Source of the DNA: Nocardia lijiangensis NBRC 108240
GTDB lineage: Bacteria > Actinomycetota > Actinomycetes > Mycobacteriales > Mycobacteriaceae
Length of the DNA: 64,000 nt
Direction: 5' to 3'
Assembly (NCBI RefSeq): GCF_001613045.1
Contig: NZ_BDBP01000013.1
Span: 62,001 to 126,000 of the forward strand
Program-made: the position numbers and the translations under genes
Shown here: positions 18,696 through 27,270 of the stretch, one piece after another
Layout of the letters: the number at the start of each line of letters is the position of its first letter
How positions within the stretch are numbered: position 1 is the first letter of the stretch
The notes under the pieces: generated by a model
Database searches by the model: none
What the model was told of the DNA's origin: nothing
What the model saw: only the letters and a program-made list of their open reading frames with translations

Positions 18696-19271
18696 TCAGC
18701 GGGTTCGATCGGCCAGTCCTGGGCTGATCAACCTCGCCACGCGCCGGTAGGCGACCTCCGCCGGGATCGGCGGGTCCGCGTCGGCGATCGCACCGAGGGT
18801 GCCGACCACGCCCCAGGACAGGAAGTTCACCATCGCCGTGAACTCCTCGTCGTCCATCTCGAAGCGCCCGGACAGTTGTTCGGTGAGCACCCGGCCGACC
18901 ATGCCGCGGGTGGCACGCATCAGCTGACCGCCCGCCTTGCGTCCCAGCAGCGCGCGGTAGACCTCGGGATTCTCCGCGGCAAGCAGGAACAGCGTGTAGA
19001 CCGGTGCGAGCGGAGCCGAGGGCGGCGGCGCGGCCGGGTCCTCCGGACGGGCCGCGGTGATGGCCGCGCGCAGGTACTCGGTGCTGCTCACCAGCAGTAA
19101 GTCGTCCTTGTCGCGGAAATGCGCGTAGAACGTCGAGCGTCCGATGTCGGCGCGATCCAGGATGTCGCGCACGGTGATTCGCCCGTAGGGCCGTTCCAGC
19201 AGCAGTTCGATCAGCGCTCGGTGCAGCGTCGCCCTGGTCCGCCGCACCCGGCGGTCGGTTGTCTCGTTCAT
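18696..19271 (-). CDS. TetR/AcrR family regulator
   Basis: This 191-residue repressor has an N-terminal HTH (RITVRDILDRADIGRSTFYAHFRDKDDLL) and a C-terminal all-helical ligand domain containing LLAAENPEVYRALLG. The ATG at 19271 is chosen because the upstream part of the open frame is arginine-rich, non-conserved-looking sequence. It is divergent from a methyltransferase gene. The shared gap has a 10-bp direct repeat CCGGACGGAT (19289-19298 and 19318-19327) that could be its operator. The ligand is unknown. Confidence 0.85.
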   Translation of the reverse strand: MNETTDRRVRRTRATLHRALIELLLERPYGRITVRDILDRADIGRSTFYAHFRDKDDLLLVSSTEYLRAAITAARPEDPAAPPPSAPLAPVYTLFLLAAENPEVYRALLGRKAGGQLMRATRGMVGRVLTEQLSGRFEMDDEEFTAMVNFLSWGVVGTLGAIADADPPIPAEVAYRRVARLISPGLADRTR

Positions 19272-19288
19272 CGTCGATCTCCGCGTTT

Positions 19289-19327
19289 CCGGACGGATCG
19301 GGCGGTACTGTCCCGAACCGGACGGAT
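19289..19327. promoter_or_regulatory. direct repeat CCGGACGGAT, possible TetR operator
   Basis: Two exact 10-nt copies start 29 nt apart in the 107-nt gap between the divergent TetR and methyltransferase genes. Dyad symmetry is weak, so the assignment is tentative. Confidence 0.35.
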
Positions 19328-19378
19328 TCTGTGCTTCTGCTTCTGGTCGCCGCGGCGACCACCTTCGATCATGAACAC

Positions 19379-20068
19379 ATGTCCGGAAACGCACAACAGT
19401 CCGCAAACAATCAACCCGCCGAGATCGGCCTGCTCATCACCCGCCCGCGCGGCTACCGGTTCCTCCGGTCCGCGTTCATGCTGGGCCGGGGGCGCGCGCT
19501 CGACGCCGAACTCATCGCCCGTAGCGGCACGGCGCCCGGCGATCGCGTCCTAGACATCGGCTGCGGCCCGGGAGATTTCGCCCGTGCGCTCGCCACCCGT
19601 GTCGGACCCGCGGGCGAGGTCGTCGGCCGCGATCCGTCGCCGCAGATGGTCGCCTACGCCACCGCACGCACGACACAGCCGAATTGCCACTTCGAACTCG
19701 GCCCCGCGCAGACGATCGACCACCCCGACGCCTCGTTCGACGTGGTCACCTGCACCTTCGTCATGCACCACATCCCCGAGACCCAGCGCGAGGCCGCGCT
19801 CTCCCACATGCACCGCGTGCTCCGCCCCGGCGGCAAACTGCTGCTCGCCGACACCCACCCCGCCGGGCGGGTGCTGCCGGGCGTGATCCGCGCGATGTCC
19901 CGGTTCGCGGCCCACCGCACCGGCGACTCCGCGGCCGGGCACCACGTCGACCCCCTCGCCGCCATCGATATCCGCCGCTATCGAGAACCCTTGTCGGCCG
20001 CCGGTTTCCGCTCGATCGACTTCGAAGTCGTCCCGCCGATCGCTGGAGTCCTGCTCGCGACGAAGTAG
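19379..20068 (+). CDS. class I SAM-dependent methyltransferase
   Basis: This 229-residue methyltransferase has motif I VLDIGCGPGDFAR, the post-I acidic loop EVVGRDPSPQMV, and a VVTCTFVMHHIPE segment followed by HMHRVLRPGGKLLLAD (motifs IV-VI). This is the UbiE/MenG-like small-molecule subgroup. The start at ATG 19379 follows a long open but atypical upstream stretch. Divergent transcription from the TetR gene suggests it is that repressor's target. The acceptor substrate cannot be inferred. Confidence 0.83.
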   Translation: MSGNAQQSANNQPAEIGLLITRPRGYRFLRSAFMLGRGRALDAELIARSGTAPGDRVLDIGCGPGDFARALATRVGPAGEVVGRDPSPQMVAYATARTTQPNCHFELGPAQTIDHPDASFDVVTCTFVMHHIPETQREAALSHMHRVLRPGGKLLLADTHPAGRVLPGVIRAMSRFAAHRTGDSAAGHHVDPLAAIDIRRYREPLSAAGFRSIDFEVVPPIAGVLLATK

Positions 20069-20076
20069 TAGAGGAA

Positions 20077-20228
20077 CGGCCGGAGCGGAGGCGGAGGTAC
20101 GCCTAGAGCTGCTGTCGGACGTCGATCCGTCGCTAGCCCGTGCCTGGCCGGAGCGAATCGCCTAGAGCTGGCCGCCAGTCCGTCGATCGCTCGCGCGCTG
20201 CCGGAGCGAATATGGCGGTACGCCTAGA
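20077..20228. repeat. degenerate tandem repeat, about 60-nt period
   Basis: Between the convergent methyltransferase and membrane-protein genes, the blocks GGCCGGAGCG and CGCCTAGAGCTG recur with variation (near 20078, 20145 and 20200, and near 20100, 20159 and 20221). This gives roughly 2.5 copies. The last copy runs into the membrane-protein stop codon. No gene is seen here. Confidence 0.5.
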
Positions 20229-22596
20229 TCATGTTCTTCGAGGTCATCCAGCGCATGGTGAACCAGCCGCAGAACACCGGCAGCCAGCAGGTGAGGACGC
20301 GGTAGAGGAGCACCGCGGGCACGGCGATGTTCGCGGGAAGGCCGAAGGCGGCCAGACCGCCGATCAGAGCCGCCTCGACGGCGCCGACGCCACCCGGTGT
20401 CGGCGCGGCCGAGGCGAGCGTGCCGCCGATCATGGTGACGATCGTGACGGTGACGAAGGTGGTGCCGCCGCCGAAGGCCTCCACGCTGGCCCACAGCGCG
20501 CCGGCCATGCCGAGCGTGATGGCGGCGCACCCGGCCACGATGATGGCGAACCGCTTCGGGTCCCTGGCCAGCTGGCCGAGCTCGCCGAGTACTTCCTGGA
20601 GCTGGGGCCGGACCGAATTGTTCAGCCAGCGCCGCAGTTTCGGCACGAACATGAACGTGCCGATGATGCCGACACCGACACCGGCGGCCAGGTAGATGAC
20701 GGTCGGGTCCGGCACGAAATGCGAAAGGTCCGCCGAGGTCCCCGCCACGATGCTGAACAGGATCAACAGGCTGATGTGCGTCATCACCTGCACCGCCTGC
20801 TGCAGCGCGACGGCCGCCGTGGCTCGCACCGCGCCGAGCCCGCCCTTCTGCAGGAACCGGACGCTCAGCGCCAGACCGCCGACGCGCGCAGGCGTGGTCG
20901 TCGCGGCGAAGGTGTTGGCGATCTGCATGATGACCAGGTTGCGGAAGCTCACCATGCCGGAGGCGCAGGCCCACAGCGCGGCCGCGGCGCCGACGTAGGT
21001 GAGGCTGGAGACGCCGAGCCCGAGCAGCGCCCACCACCAGTTGGCCGTCTTCAGCTGGGTGAAGAAGGTCGGTACCTGACTGATGAACGGGTACGCCACG
21101 TAGACGAGCCCGATCAGCAGCACCAGCTGGATGATCTGGTTGCGGGAGAACCGGGTGATCTGATCGGCCTCGATCCGATCCTTACCGGTCTGCTTGCGCA
21201 CCTCGTCGCGGGTGTCGGAGACGATCGACCCCCACTCCGGGATCGAGATCCGGATGCCGGACGGCATGGCCGATTTGGTGAGGCGGCGGGTCGCGGTGAG
21301 CACCGTCTGTTCGCCGAGCGCGTCGATGGCCGCGCGCACCGCGGGTTCCTTGCCGTAGATCGCGGCCGTGGTGACCAGTAGCTGCGCGATGTCGGACTGG
21401 ATCTGGGTGTCCGAGGCGCCGAACTCGGCGCTGCTGAAACCACCGAACAGCACGGCGTCCTCGGTGAGACGGATGTCGTCGGGGCGCAGATCGCCGTGCG
21501 CGATGCGGCCCGCGTGCAGCGCGCCGAGGGCCTTCCACACGGTGGGCAGCCGCTCGAAGGGGCTCTCGGCGATCGGGACGCCGCCCGAATCGGTGTGCGC
21601 GTAGAGCATCCAGCCGCGATCCAGCGCGGCCACCGCGACCACCTGCTGACCGGCCAGCTCGAGATCCCCCGCGGCGATCGTGATCAGGGCGCGGTGTTCG
21701 ACGGCGCGGTGCATGGAGCCGTGCAGTGCCCCGGTCTCGCTGCTGCGGAAGGTCAGCCAGCGCCACAGCATGCGCAGCGCGCCGTGGCTGCGCTGATTCT
21801 TGCCATACATCTCGACGGTCAGCTCGCGCTCCGGACCGGTCACGGCGGCCGCGAGCACCAGCGGACCCGAACCGGCGGGCCGCACCACGGTGAATCCGGT
21901 GACGGTGTGCCCGTTTTTGGCCAGCACCCGCACCGCGGCGTCCAGCGGCACCTCCAGTGCCGGGGTGCCGACCACCCAGACGATCAGCGCGCCGACCAGC
22001 CAGCCCACCGCGAGTCCGAACATCGCCCGCGCGGGCACCACGGTGCTGACCACCAGATGGATCGGCGCGAAGGCCAGCAGCAGGAACCACAGCCAGCGCC
22101 GCGGCTTCGTCGGCAGCCACGGGCTGGAGACGGTGAGCACCGCGGCGAGCATCGCGATCCAGCGCGGGTCGTCGAGGAATTGGGAAAGGAAGGTGTCGAG
22201 CCGGTCGGGCACCTGCAGGTGCCACTGCGGTGCGGAGAGGCCGGTGCCGGTGATGGAGAGCAGCAGACCCGCGACGAGCCCGGCGGCTGCGTACCCCGCG
22301 AGCAGTTTCCACTGCCTGCCGATGATCAACTCGATGAGGATCGCGAACGGCAGGATGAGGATCGTGATGCCGTAGATCAGATAGACCAGGTTGGACTGGT
22401 CCGGGGTGAGGAAGTCGATGATGGTGGAGACCGAACTCTCCAGCGCCAGCCATTCCGGTCTGGTGATCAGCGAGGCCGCGATCACCACGCCGAGCCACAG
22501 CGCCGCGAGCATGACCCGGACGATGTCCGTGGTCCGCCGGATCAGCGGTTGCAGGAGATTACCCGTTACCGGGATCTCCCGCCCGTCGACTCGCAT
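20224..22596 (-). CDS. kinase-like / UPF0104 (lysyl-PG synthase TM) fusion membrane protein
   Basis: This large, 790-residue membrane protein has three parts. Residues about 15-220 hold several hydrophobic segments. A soluble middle (about 230-470) has a degenerate protein-kinase-like core, HAGRIAHGDLRPDDIRLTEDAVLFGGF, resembling an HGDLxxDN catalytic loop. Residues about 490-790 form a multi-pass domain of the UPF0104/lysylphosphatidylglycerol synthase TM type (TPARVGGLALSVRFLQKGG, APTPGGVGAVEAALIGGL). It likely handles lipid-linked or polyprenyl substrates at the membrane; the reaction is unknown. ATG 22596 is preferred over the longer frame because the preceding 50 residues look non-coding. 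No SDR or oxygenase link is evident. Confidence 0.8.
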   Translation of the reverse strand: MRVDGREIPVTGNLLQPLIRRTTDIVRVMLAALWLGVVIAASLITRPEWLALESSVSTIIDFLTPDQSNLVYLIYGITILILPFAILIELIIGRQWKLLAGYAAAGLVAGLLLSITGTGLSAPQWHLQVPDRLDTFLSQFLDDPRWIAMLAAVLTVSSPWLPTKPRRWLWFLLLAFAPIHLVVSTVVPARAMFGLAVGWLVGALIVWVVGTPALEVPLDAAVRVLAKNGHTVTGFTVVRPAGSGPLVLAAAVTGPERELTVEMYGKNQRSHGALRMLWRWLTFRSSETGALHGSMHRAVEHRALITIAAGDLELAGQQVVAVAALDRGWMLYAHTDSGGVPIAESPFERLPTVWKALGALHAGRIAHGDLRPDDIRLTEDAVLFGGFSSAEFGASDTQIQSDIAQLLVTTAAIYGKEPAVRAAIDALGEQTVLTATRRLTKSAMPSGIRISIPEWGSIVSDTRDEVRKQTGKDRIEADQITRFSRNQIIQLVLLIGLVYVAYPFISQVPTFFTQLKTANWWWALLGLGVSSLTYVGAAAALWACASGMVSFRNLVIMQIANTFAATTTPARVGGLALSVRFLQKGGLGAVRATAAVALQQAVQVMTHISLLILFSIVAGTSADLSHFVPDPTVIYLAAGVGVGIIGTFMFVPKLRRWLNNSVRPQLQEVLGELGQLARDPKRFAIIVAGCAAITLGMAGALWASVEAFGGGTTFVTVTIVTMIGGTLASAAPTPGGVGAVEAALIGGLAAFGLPANIAVPAVLLYRVLTCWLPVFCGWFTMRWMTSKNMI

Positions 22597-22781
22597 GTCG
22601 TATCGGCACTTTCGGATCGAGTTGGCGCTTGCTCGGCCACCCCCTGGCACACGTTTCGTGAGTATGCAGCAGGTCACCGGGGCGATCGGCACCAACACGC
22701 CGCCGCGGTGCGGGCGTCGCGCGGTGCCGCTTCGGCCCCTGATCACACTGCCAGAGGCGACGCCTCGAGGGCAGGGCGGGC

Positions 22782-23522
22782 TCAGTTCGCGACGACGCTG
22801 TAGACGCCTCCGGTCATCGCGCCCGCGTCGAGTTCCACGATCGCCTGCAACACCTTCTCGGTCGGAACCCGGGCCGGGAAGCTGTCGGGGGCGACCGCGT
22901 TGGCGCGGACCCCGAACTCCTCGAACTCCGCCGCGAGGTGCCGGGTCAGATGGTTCAGCGCCGCCTTCGACGCGGCGTACACCGCCTGGCCGCCCGGGTA
23001 CACGGTGGAGCCCGACAGGCTGGAGACGTTGACGATATTGCGGTTGCGCGCGCGGTTGCCGTCCATGTCGTGCATCCAGCTGCGCTGCGCCAACCGGGCC
23101 GAAAGCCGCAGCGGTACACCGACGTTCAGCGCGAACTGCGGTTCGAAGTCGTCGAGCGCGTTGTCACCGTCGATGATCCCCTGGGGATGCAGCCGCAGGC
23201 TCGCGGCATTGTTGACCAGCAGGTCGACGCCGCCGAACTTGGCGAGCGCGAGATCGACGACGCGATCGACCTCGCCCGGCGCGGTCAGGTCGGAGCGGAT
23301 CAGGAAGACCCGGGATTCGTTCTCCGGCACGGTGGCCTGCGGATCGAAGGGATCCACGAACCACTCGTGCTGCGACGGCGTCGCGGGGATGCGGGTGCCG
23401 CAGACGGCGACGATGTCGTAGGCGGTGTAGAGGGCGCGGCAGAAGGCGTCGCCCAGCAAGCCGCCCGCGCCGGTGAGCAGGCAGACCCGGCGGCCGCCGC
23501 CTGATGATTCACCACTGGACAA
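22782..23522 (-). CDS. SDR family oxidoreductase
   Basis: This 246-residue short-chain dehydrogenase has the cofactor motif TGAGGLLG near residue 18, LLVNNAASL, the active-site serine in NVSSLSG, and YAASK (Tyr/Lys catalytic pair). It would use NAD(P)H on a carbonyl or alcohol. An unusual insert after the first beta-alpha unit (CGTRIPATPSQHEWFVDPFD) lengthens the region where cofactor preference is normally read, so that is unclear. The proposed TTG start (23522) overlaps the 2OG-oxygenase gene by 14 nt. Translational coupling and a shared pathway are therefore likely. Confidence 0.82.
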   Translation of the reverse strand: MSSGESSGGGRRVCLLTGAGGLLGDAFCRALYTAYDIVAVCGTRIPATPSQHEWFVDPFDPQATVPENESRVFLIRSDLTAPGEVDRVVDLALAKFGGVDLLVNNAASLRLHPQGIIDGDNALDDFEPQFALNVGVPLRLSARLAQRSWMHDMDGNRARNRNIVNVSSLSGSTVYPGGQAVYAASKAALNHLTRHLAAEFEEFGVRANAVAPDSFPARVPTEKVLQAIVELDAGAMTGGVYSVVAN

Positions 23523-24315
23523 TGCGGTCTCCTCCCCAACGCTGGACGGCGTCCTCCTTCGGCCGGTGCAGCCACATCACGATGCTGCTGCGCGGGATCC
23601 GGTTGTAGCCGAGGTAGGCGTGCCAGGAACGCGGCGTGCATTCGAACACCACCATCGAGTTGTCCAGCGGCGGCACCGCGAGCGTCGGCGCCGGATCGGC
23701 GATGTTGGCGTACAAGCCGGTTTCTCCGCCGTCGCCCGGCTGCCATCCCGGATTGCCCAGATAGAACAGCACCGCGACGGCGCGCACCGTCTCCCGCGCG
23801 GTGACGCCGTCGGATTTCGTCCCGGTCTTGGTGTTCACACTCGCGTCCGGCAACCGCACCTCCCCCGGCCCCGGGGCCGGGCTCGGGAACCACGCCGGAT
23901 TCAGGTCGTTGTGCGGCCAGCCCGCCGGGCTGTCCGGCGCGTGGTGGTGGATCGAACCCTCCACGTCGCCCGTCACCTGGACCCCCGCCACCGACGCGAT
24001 GAGGTTGTGCCATTCCCGCGACGTGAACAGCGCGAGCGGCCCGTTGCGCAGTTCGGTGAGCGGAATCCCGCTGGCGCTGTAGTTGTCGGCCACTTTCTCG
24101 AACGCACTCGCCCGCGCCCTGCGCACCCGCTCGTACTCGTCGGCGAGCCGCTGATAGAAGTCGGCGACGAACACATCGCGCACATATACGTGCGGGAACG
24201 GACCGGATCTGCGGATCCAGCGCCGATGGGCGAACAACTCCGTGAACCACGCGGGCGGCGCCGACGCCTCACTCACCGATTCCCCTGACAACGTCACTCC
24301 CTCCCGGACGAACAC
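23509..24315 (-). CDS. 2-oxoglutarate/Fe(II)-dependent oxygenase
   Basis: The 268-residue protein has the double-stranded beta-helix iron site: HND at 135-137 (GWPHNDLNPAW), a distal His at about 232 (RSWHAYLGY), and Arg at about 242 (NRIPRSS) to bind 2-oxoglutarate. It should hydroxylate or otherwise oxidise a small molecule or peptide; the substrate is unknown. It is followed, with overlap, by an SDR gene that could oxidise the hydroxylated product. Several starts are possible (GTG 24315, GTG 24297 or TTG 24291 after GGGAGGGA); the longest is given. It is divergent from the SGNH hydrolase gene. Confidence 0.78.
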   Translation of the reverse strand: MFVREGVTLSGESVSEASAPPAWFTELFAHRRWIRRSGPFPHVYVRDVFVADFYQRLADEYERVRRARASAFEKVADNYSASGIPLTELRNGPLALFTSREWHNLIASVAGVQVTGDVEGSIHHHAPDSPAGWPHNDLNPAWFPSPAPGPGEVRLPDASVNTKTGTKSDGVTARETVRAVAVLFYLGNPGWQPGDGGETGLYANIADPAPTLAVPPLDNSMVVFECTPRSWHAYLGYNRIPRSSIVMWLHRPKEDAVQRWGGDRIVQW

Positions 24316-24395
24316 GCCGATCTTATTGCCTCCGTCCGCCGAATTTCGAGTGGCCGGGATTCCGGCGCCGGATCGCCACGGGAGAGGATCGCCCG

Positions 24396-24995
24396 GTGGC
24401 TCGTGATCTTCGCATCTGCTTCGTCGGTGACTCGTTCGTCGCGGGCGTCGGCGATCCGCTGTGTTGCGGATGGGCGGGGCGGCTCGGCGTCGCCGCGCAT
24501 GCCGACGGCCTCCCGTACACCGGATACAACCTCGGCGTCCGCCGCCAGACCTCGGCGGACATCGCCGCGCGCTGGCAGGCCGAGTGCGCCCCGCGACTGC
24601 CCGACGGGACCGAGGCCAGGGTGGTGTTCTCCTTCGGCGTCAACGACACAGTGCACGAGGACGATTCACCGCGCGTCGAGCCCGACGCGTCGGCGGCCAA
24701 CCTGACCGCCATGCTGGCCGACGCGGCCGCGCGCGGCTGGCCGACGCTGGTTGTCGCTCCGCCGCCGGTCGACGACGACGCCCACAACGCCCGCACCGCG
24801 CGCCTCGACGAACGCTTCGCCGAGATCTGCGCCGCGGCCCGCGTGCCGTATGTGCGCGTGCACCATGAGTTGCGCGCGAACGAGGTGTGGATGCGGGAGG
24901 TGCGCGCGGGCGACGGCGCGCACCCGAGCGCGGGCGGCTACGACGCGATCGCGGCGCTGATCCTGCCCGCCTGGCGGGACTGGTTGTCCCGCTGA
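24396..24995 (+). CDS. SGNH/GDSL hydrolase
   Basis: This 199-residue single-domain esterase has the four SGNH blocks: GDSFVAGVGD with Ser13, a Gly in YNLGVR, Asn in SFGVNDT, and the Asp-His pair in GDGAHPSAGGY near residue 183. There is no signal peptide, so it acts in the cytosol on an ester or acyl substrate such as an acetylated sugar or lipid. The GTG start lies 80 nt from the divergent oxygenase start, so the three genes around 22.8-25.0 kb could form one functional group. Confidence 0.85.
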   Translation: MARDLRICFVGDSFVAGVGDPLCCGWAGRLGVAAHADGLPYTGYNLGVRRQTSADIAARWQAECAPRLPDGTEARVVFSFGVNDTVHEDDSPRVEPDASAANLTAMLADAAARGWPTLVVAPPPVDDDAHNARTARLDERFAEICAAARVPYVRVHHELRANEVWMREVRAGDGAHPSAGGYDAIAALILPAWRDWLSR

Positions 24996-25129
24996 GCGTT
25001 TCCGGGCCGTCGAACGGTCATGAATCACCTCACACTGCGGCCCGATCAGTGCTACACAGGTGCAGTCTCGTACAGCAGGGCTTAGACTGTCTGGGACGTA
25101 TTGGGAACACAGTCGAAAGGTGGCATCCG

Positions 25130-25906
25130 ATGGGATCCCAGACGGTAGTCGCCGACGTTGCCGACGAGCTGGCGCGCCGGGTTGCCGCGGGGGAATATCA
25201 GCCGGGGGATTTGATGCCGTCGGTCCGCCAGGTCGCCGAAGAATTCGAGATGAATCGCGCGACCGCGCAGTTGACCTTGGGCAGGCTGGAATCGTATGGA
25301 TTCGTCGAGGCGCGTCGCGGTAAGGGTTTCACCATCCGCGATGTGCGGGAGGCGGGCGGCCTCGACGTGTACCGCCACCTCTTCCGATTTTCGGTGCCGA
25401 TGCCCGATGTCGCGATCGAGATGTTCCACGACATCGTCGACGTGCAGCGCGGCATCGTCATGGAGGCGCTGCTCGCGTACACCGCGAGCGAACAGGAGAT
25501 CGACCCGGCCGAGCTGAAGGCGACCATCGACGAACTGGAAGCCCTTGCCCGGCTGGAGGTTCCGGACTATCGCCAGATTCTGGCCATCGAGGTCGCGCTG
25601 GTCCGGAGTTTGCTGACCGCGCTCGGGCTGAGCATGCAGCGCGCGATCCTCAACACGATCGGCGAGATGGTGCTCGAGGTTCCCGAGGCGATCGAGGCGT
25701 ACTTCGCGGGCGCCGCCGACCTGCACGTGCTGGTGTGGCGGGCGCTCGTCGCGGTCTGGGAATCCGGCTCGGGCCCGTCGGAGGCGCAGCTCGCGCTGTT
25801 CGAGGACCTGTTCGGGATGTACCACGGCAAGGTCATCGCCCGGTTCGAGGAGCTGCTCGGCGGCGAGGAAGCCGACATCGAGGACGCGCACGCGGCCACC
25901 GCCTGA
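25130..25906 (+). CDS. GntR family transcriptional regulator (FadR-like)
   Basis: This 258-residue regulator has a winged HTH (ARRVAAGEYQPGDLMPSVRQ, then MNRATAQLTLGRLESYGFVEARRGKG) followed by an all-helical FadR-type effector domain. The effector domain lacks an obvious His-rich metal site. ATG 25130 has GAAAGGTGG upstream. GACTGTCTG occurs 45 nt before the start (25085-25093) and again after the stop (25940-25948), which may be autoregulatory sites. The gene after it is a DUF5996 protein nearly 400 nt away. The effector is unknown; an acyl-CoA is one possibility given the family. Confidence 0.82.
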   Translation: MGSQTVVADVADELARRVAAGEYQPGDLMPSVRQVAEEFEMNRATAQLTLGRLESYGFVEARRGKGFTIRDVREAGGLDVYRHLFRFSVPMPDVAIEMFHDIVDVQRGIVMEALLAYTASEQEIDPAELKATIDELEALARLEVPDYRQILAIEVALVRSLLTALGLSMQRAILNTIGEMVLEVPEAIEAYFAGAADLHVLVWRALVAVWESGSGPSEAQLALFEDLFGMYHGKVIARFEELLGGEEADIEDAHAATA

Positions 25907-26292
25907 ACAGGCACAACGTACAAATAAACGTACAAAACGGACTGTCTGAGTCCCATCGGCTCGAACAGTTGTGCGTGTCGCGGCGGATGAATCAGTTGGT
26001 CACTTGTTCATTACAGACGGCCGAAAATATCGTCTGAGACAGGTATGCTGAGATCGGCTGGACGGCGTCGCCCGGCGCGCTCGGGGTTCCCGCTGCCGCG
26101 GTCCGATCACGGGGAGGCGTGGATCGGCGCGGCCGGGCCTTCGATCGCGCGAGGCGACCCGCAGACCCGGCGCCGACGCTCACGGCGCCGGGCCGTCCCG
26201 TCATCGGACCGGCCGGGTGGCGATGGCGGGGCGGGCAGGCCACACTTGCGATTTGCTGGCGAATTGCCCGAGACGGTCGTACCGTTTCCGTC
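25907..26292. promoter_or_regulatory. 386-nt gap with GTCTGAG-type sites
   Basis: No gene is seen. GACTGTCTGAG lies at 25940-25950 and the perfect palindrome GTCTGAGAC at 26032-26040. AGACG at 26015-26019 and CGTCT at 26031-26035 form a hairpin. The resemblance to GACTGTCTG before the GntR start suggests GntR binding sites. At the right end, TACCGT (26280-26285) is a leaderless -10 element for the DUF5996 gene. Confidence 0.4.
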
Positions 26293-27270
26293 ATGACCGA
26301 GTCAGCAGAGCCGCTGCCCGCCATACCGCTGGAATCCTGGCGTCCGACCAAGGAAACCCTGCACCGTTTCGCCCAGGTCGTCGGCAAGGTCGCCCTGGCG
26401 AAAGGCATCCGCCGCAACCACTGGTGGCACATGACCTTCCGCCTCACCGCCCGCGGCTGGACCACCGTTCCGCTCGGCACCGCCCGCAACGGGCCGGTGT
26501 TCACCTGCTCCTTCGATTTCTTCGACCACGTGCTGCGCATCGCGACCGATCACGGCATCGAGGTGGAGATCGACCTGCTCCGGCAGTCCGTCGCCACGTT
26601 CTACACCGACGTCATGGGCGGACTCGGCGATCTCGGCATCGAGGTCGTCATGCCGCACCCGCACCCGTTCGATCTGCCCGACGCCAGCCGTCCGTTCGAG
26701 GACGACACCGATCACGCCGCCTACGATCCGGACAAGGCGCGCAGGGCTTTTCACGTGCAGAGCCAGGTCGGACGGATATTGGAGGAGTTCAGCGCCAGCT
26801 ACTCCGGCAAGATCAGCCCGGTCCAATTGTTCTGGCACACCTTCGATCTCGCGGTGCAGCGCTTCTCGCCGCGCCAGATCGACCTGCCCGCGACCGTCGA
26901 TTCGGTGACCCGCGAGGCCTATTCGCGCGAGGTGATCAGCACCGGATTCTGGTTCGGCGACGACAAAGTGCCCGAGCCGACCTTCTACTCCTATGTCGCG
27001 CCGGAGCCGGACGGGCTGACGGACCGGACGCTGAAGCCCGCGGGCGCACGGTGGGTTGCCTCCGGCTCGGGCCATTCCGCGTACTACGCCTACGAGGCCG
27101 CGCGCCGCACCGACGACCCGGTGGGCGCCGCCCTCGAATTCTTCCAATCCGTCTACGCCAACGGCTCCGAGCTCGCCGGATGGGATGCCGCACGGCTGGC
27201 CTGCTGGGGCGGCATCACCGATCCGGTGCTGGAGCGGAAGGCGCAGCGCTGGCCGGAATGGCCCGCGTGA
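26293..27270 (+). CDS. DUF5996 family protein
   Basis: This 325-residue protein matches the actinobacterial DUF5996 family, which has no assigned function. Recognisable parts are LESWRPTKETLHRFAQVVGK and RRNHWWHMTFRLTARGWTT near the N-terminus, KISPVQLFWHTFDLAVQRFS in the middle, and EVISTGFWFGDD with FYSYVAPEPDGL late. There is no signal peptide or membrane segment. The ATG at 26293 has a TACCGT -10 hexamer 7 nt upstream and no Shine-Dalgarno site, so it is probably leaderless. Its stop codon directly abuts the stop of the convergent nitronate monooxygenase gene. Confidence 0.82.
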   Translation: MTESAEPLPAIPLESWRPTKETLHRFAQVVGKVALAKGIRRNHWWHMTFRLTARGWTTVPLGTARNGPVFTCSFDFFDHVLRIATDHGIEVEIDLLRQSVATFYTDVMGGLGDLGIEVVMPHPHPFDLPDASRPFEDDTDHAAYDPDKARRAFHVQSQVGRILEEFSASYSGKISPVQLFWHTFDLAVQRFSPRQIDLPATVDSVTREAYSREVISTGFWFGDDKVPEPTFYSYVAPEPDGLTDRTLKPAGARWVASGSGHSAYYAYEAARRTDDPVGAALEFFQSVYANGSELAGWDAARLACWGGITDPVLERKAQRWPEWPA

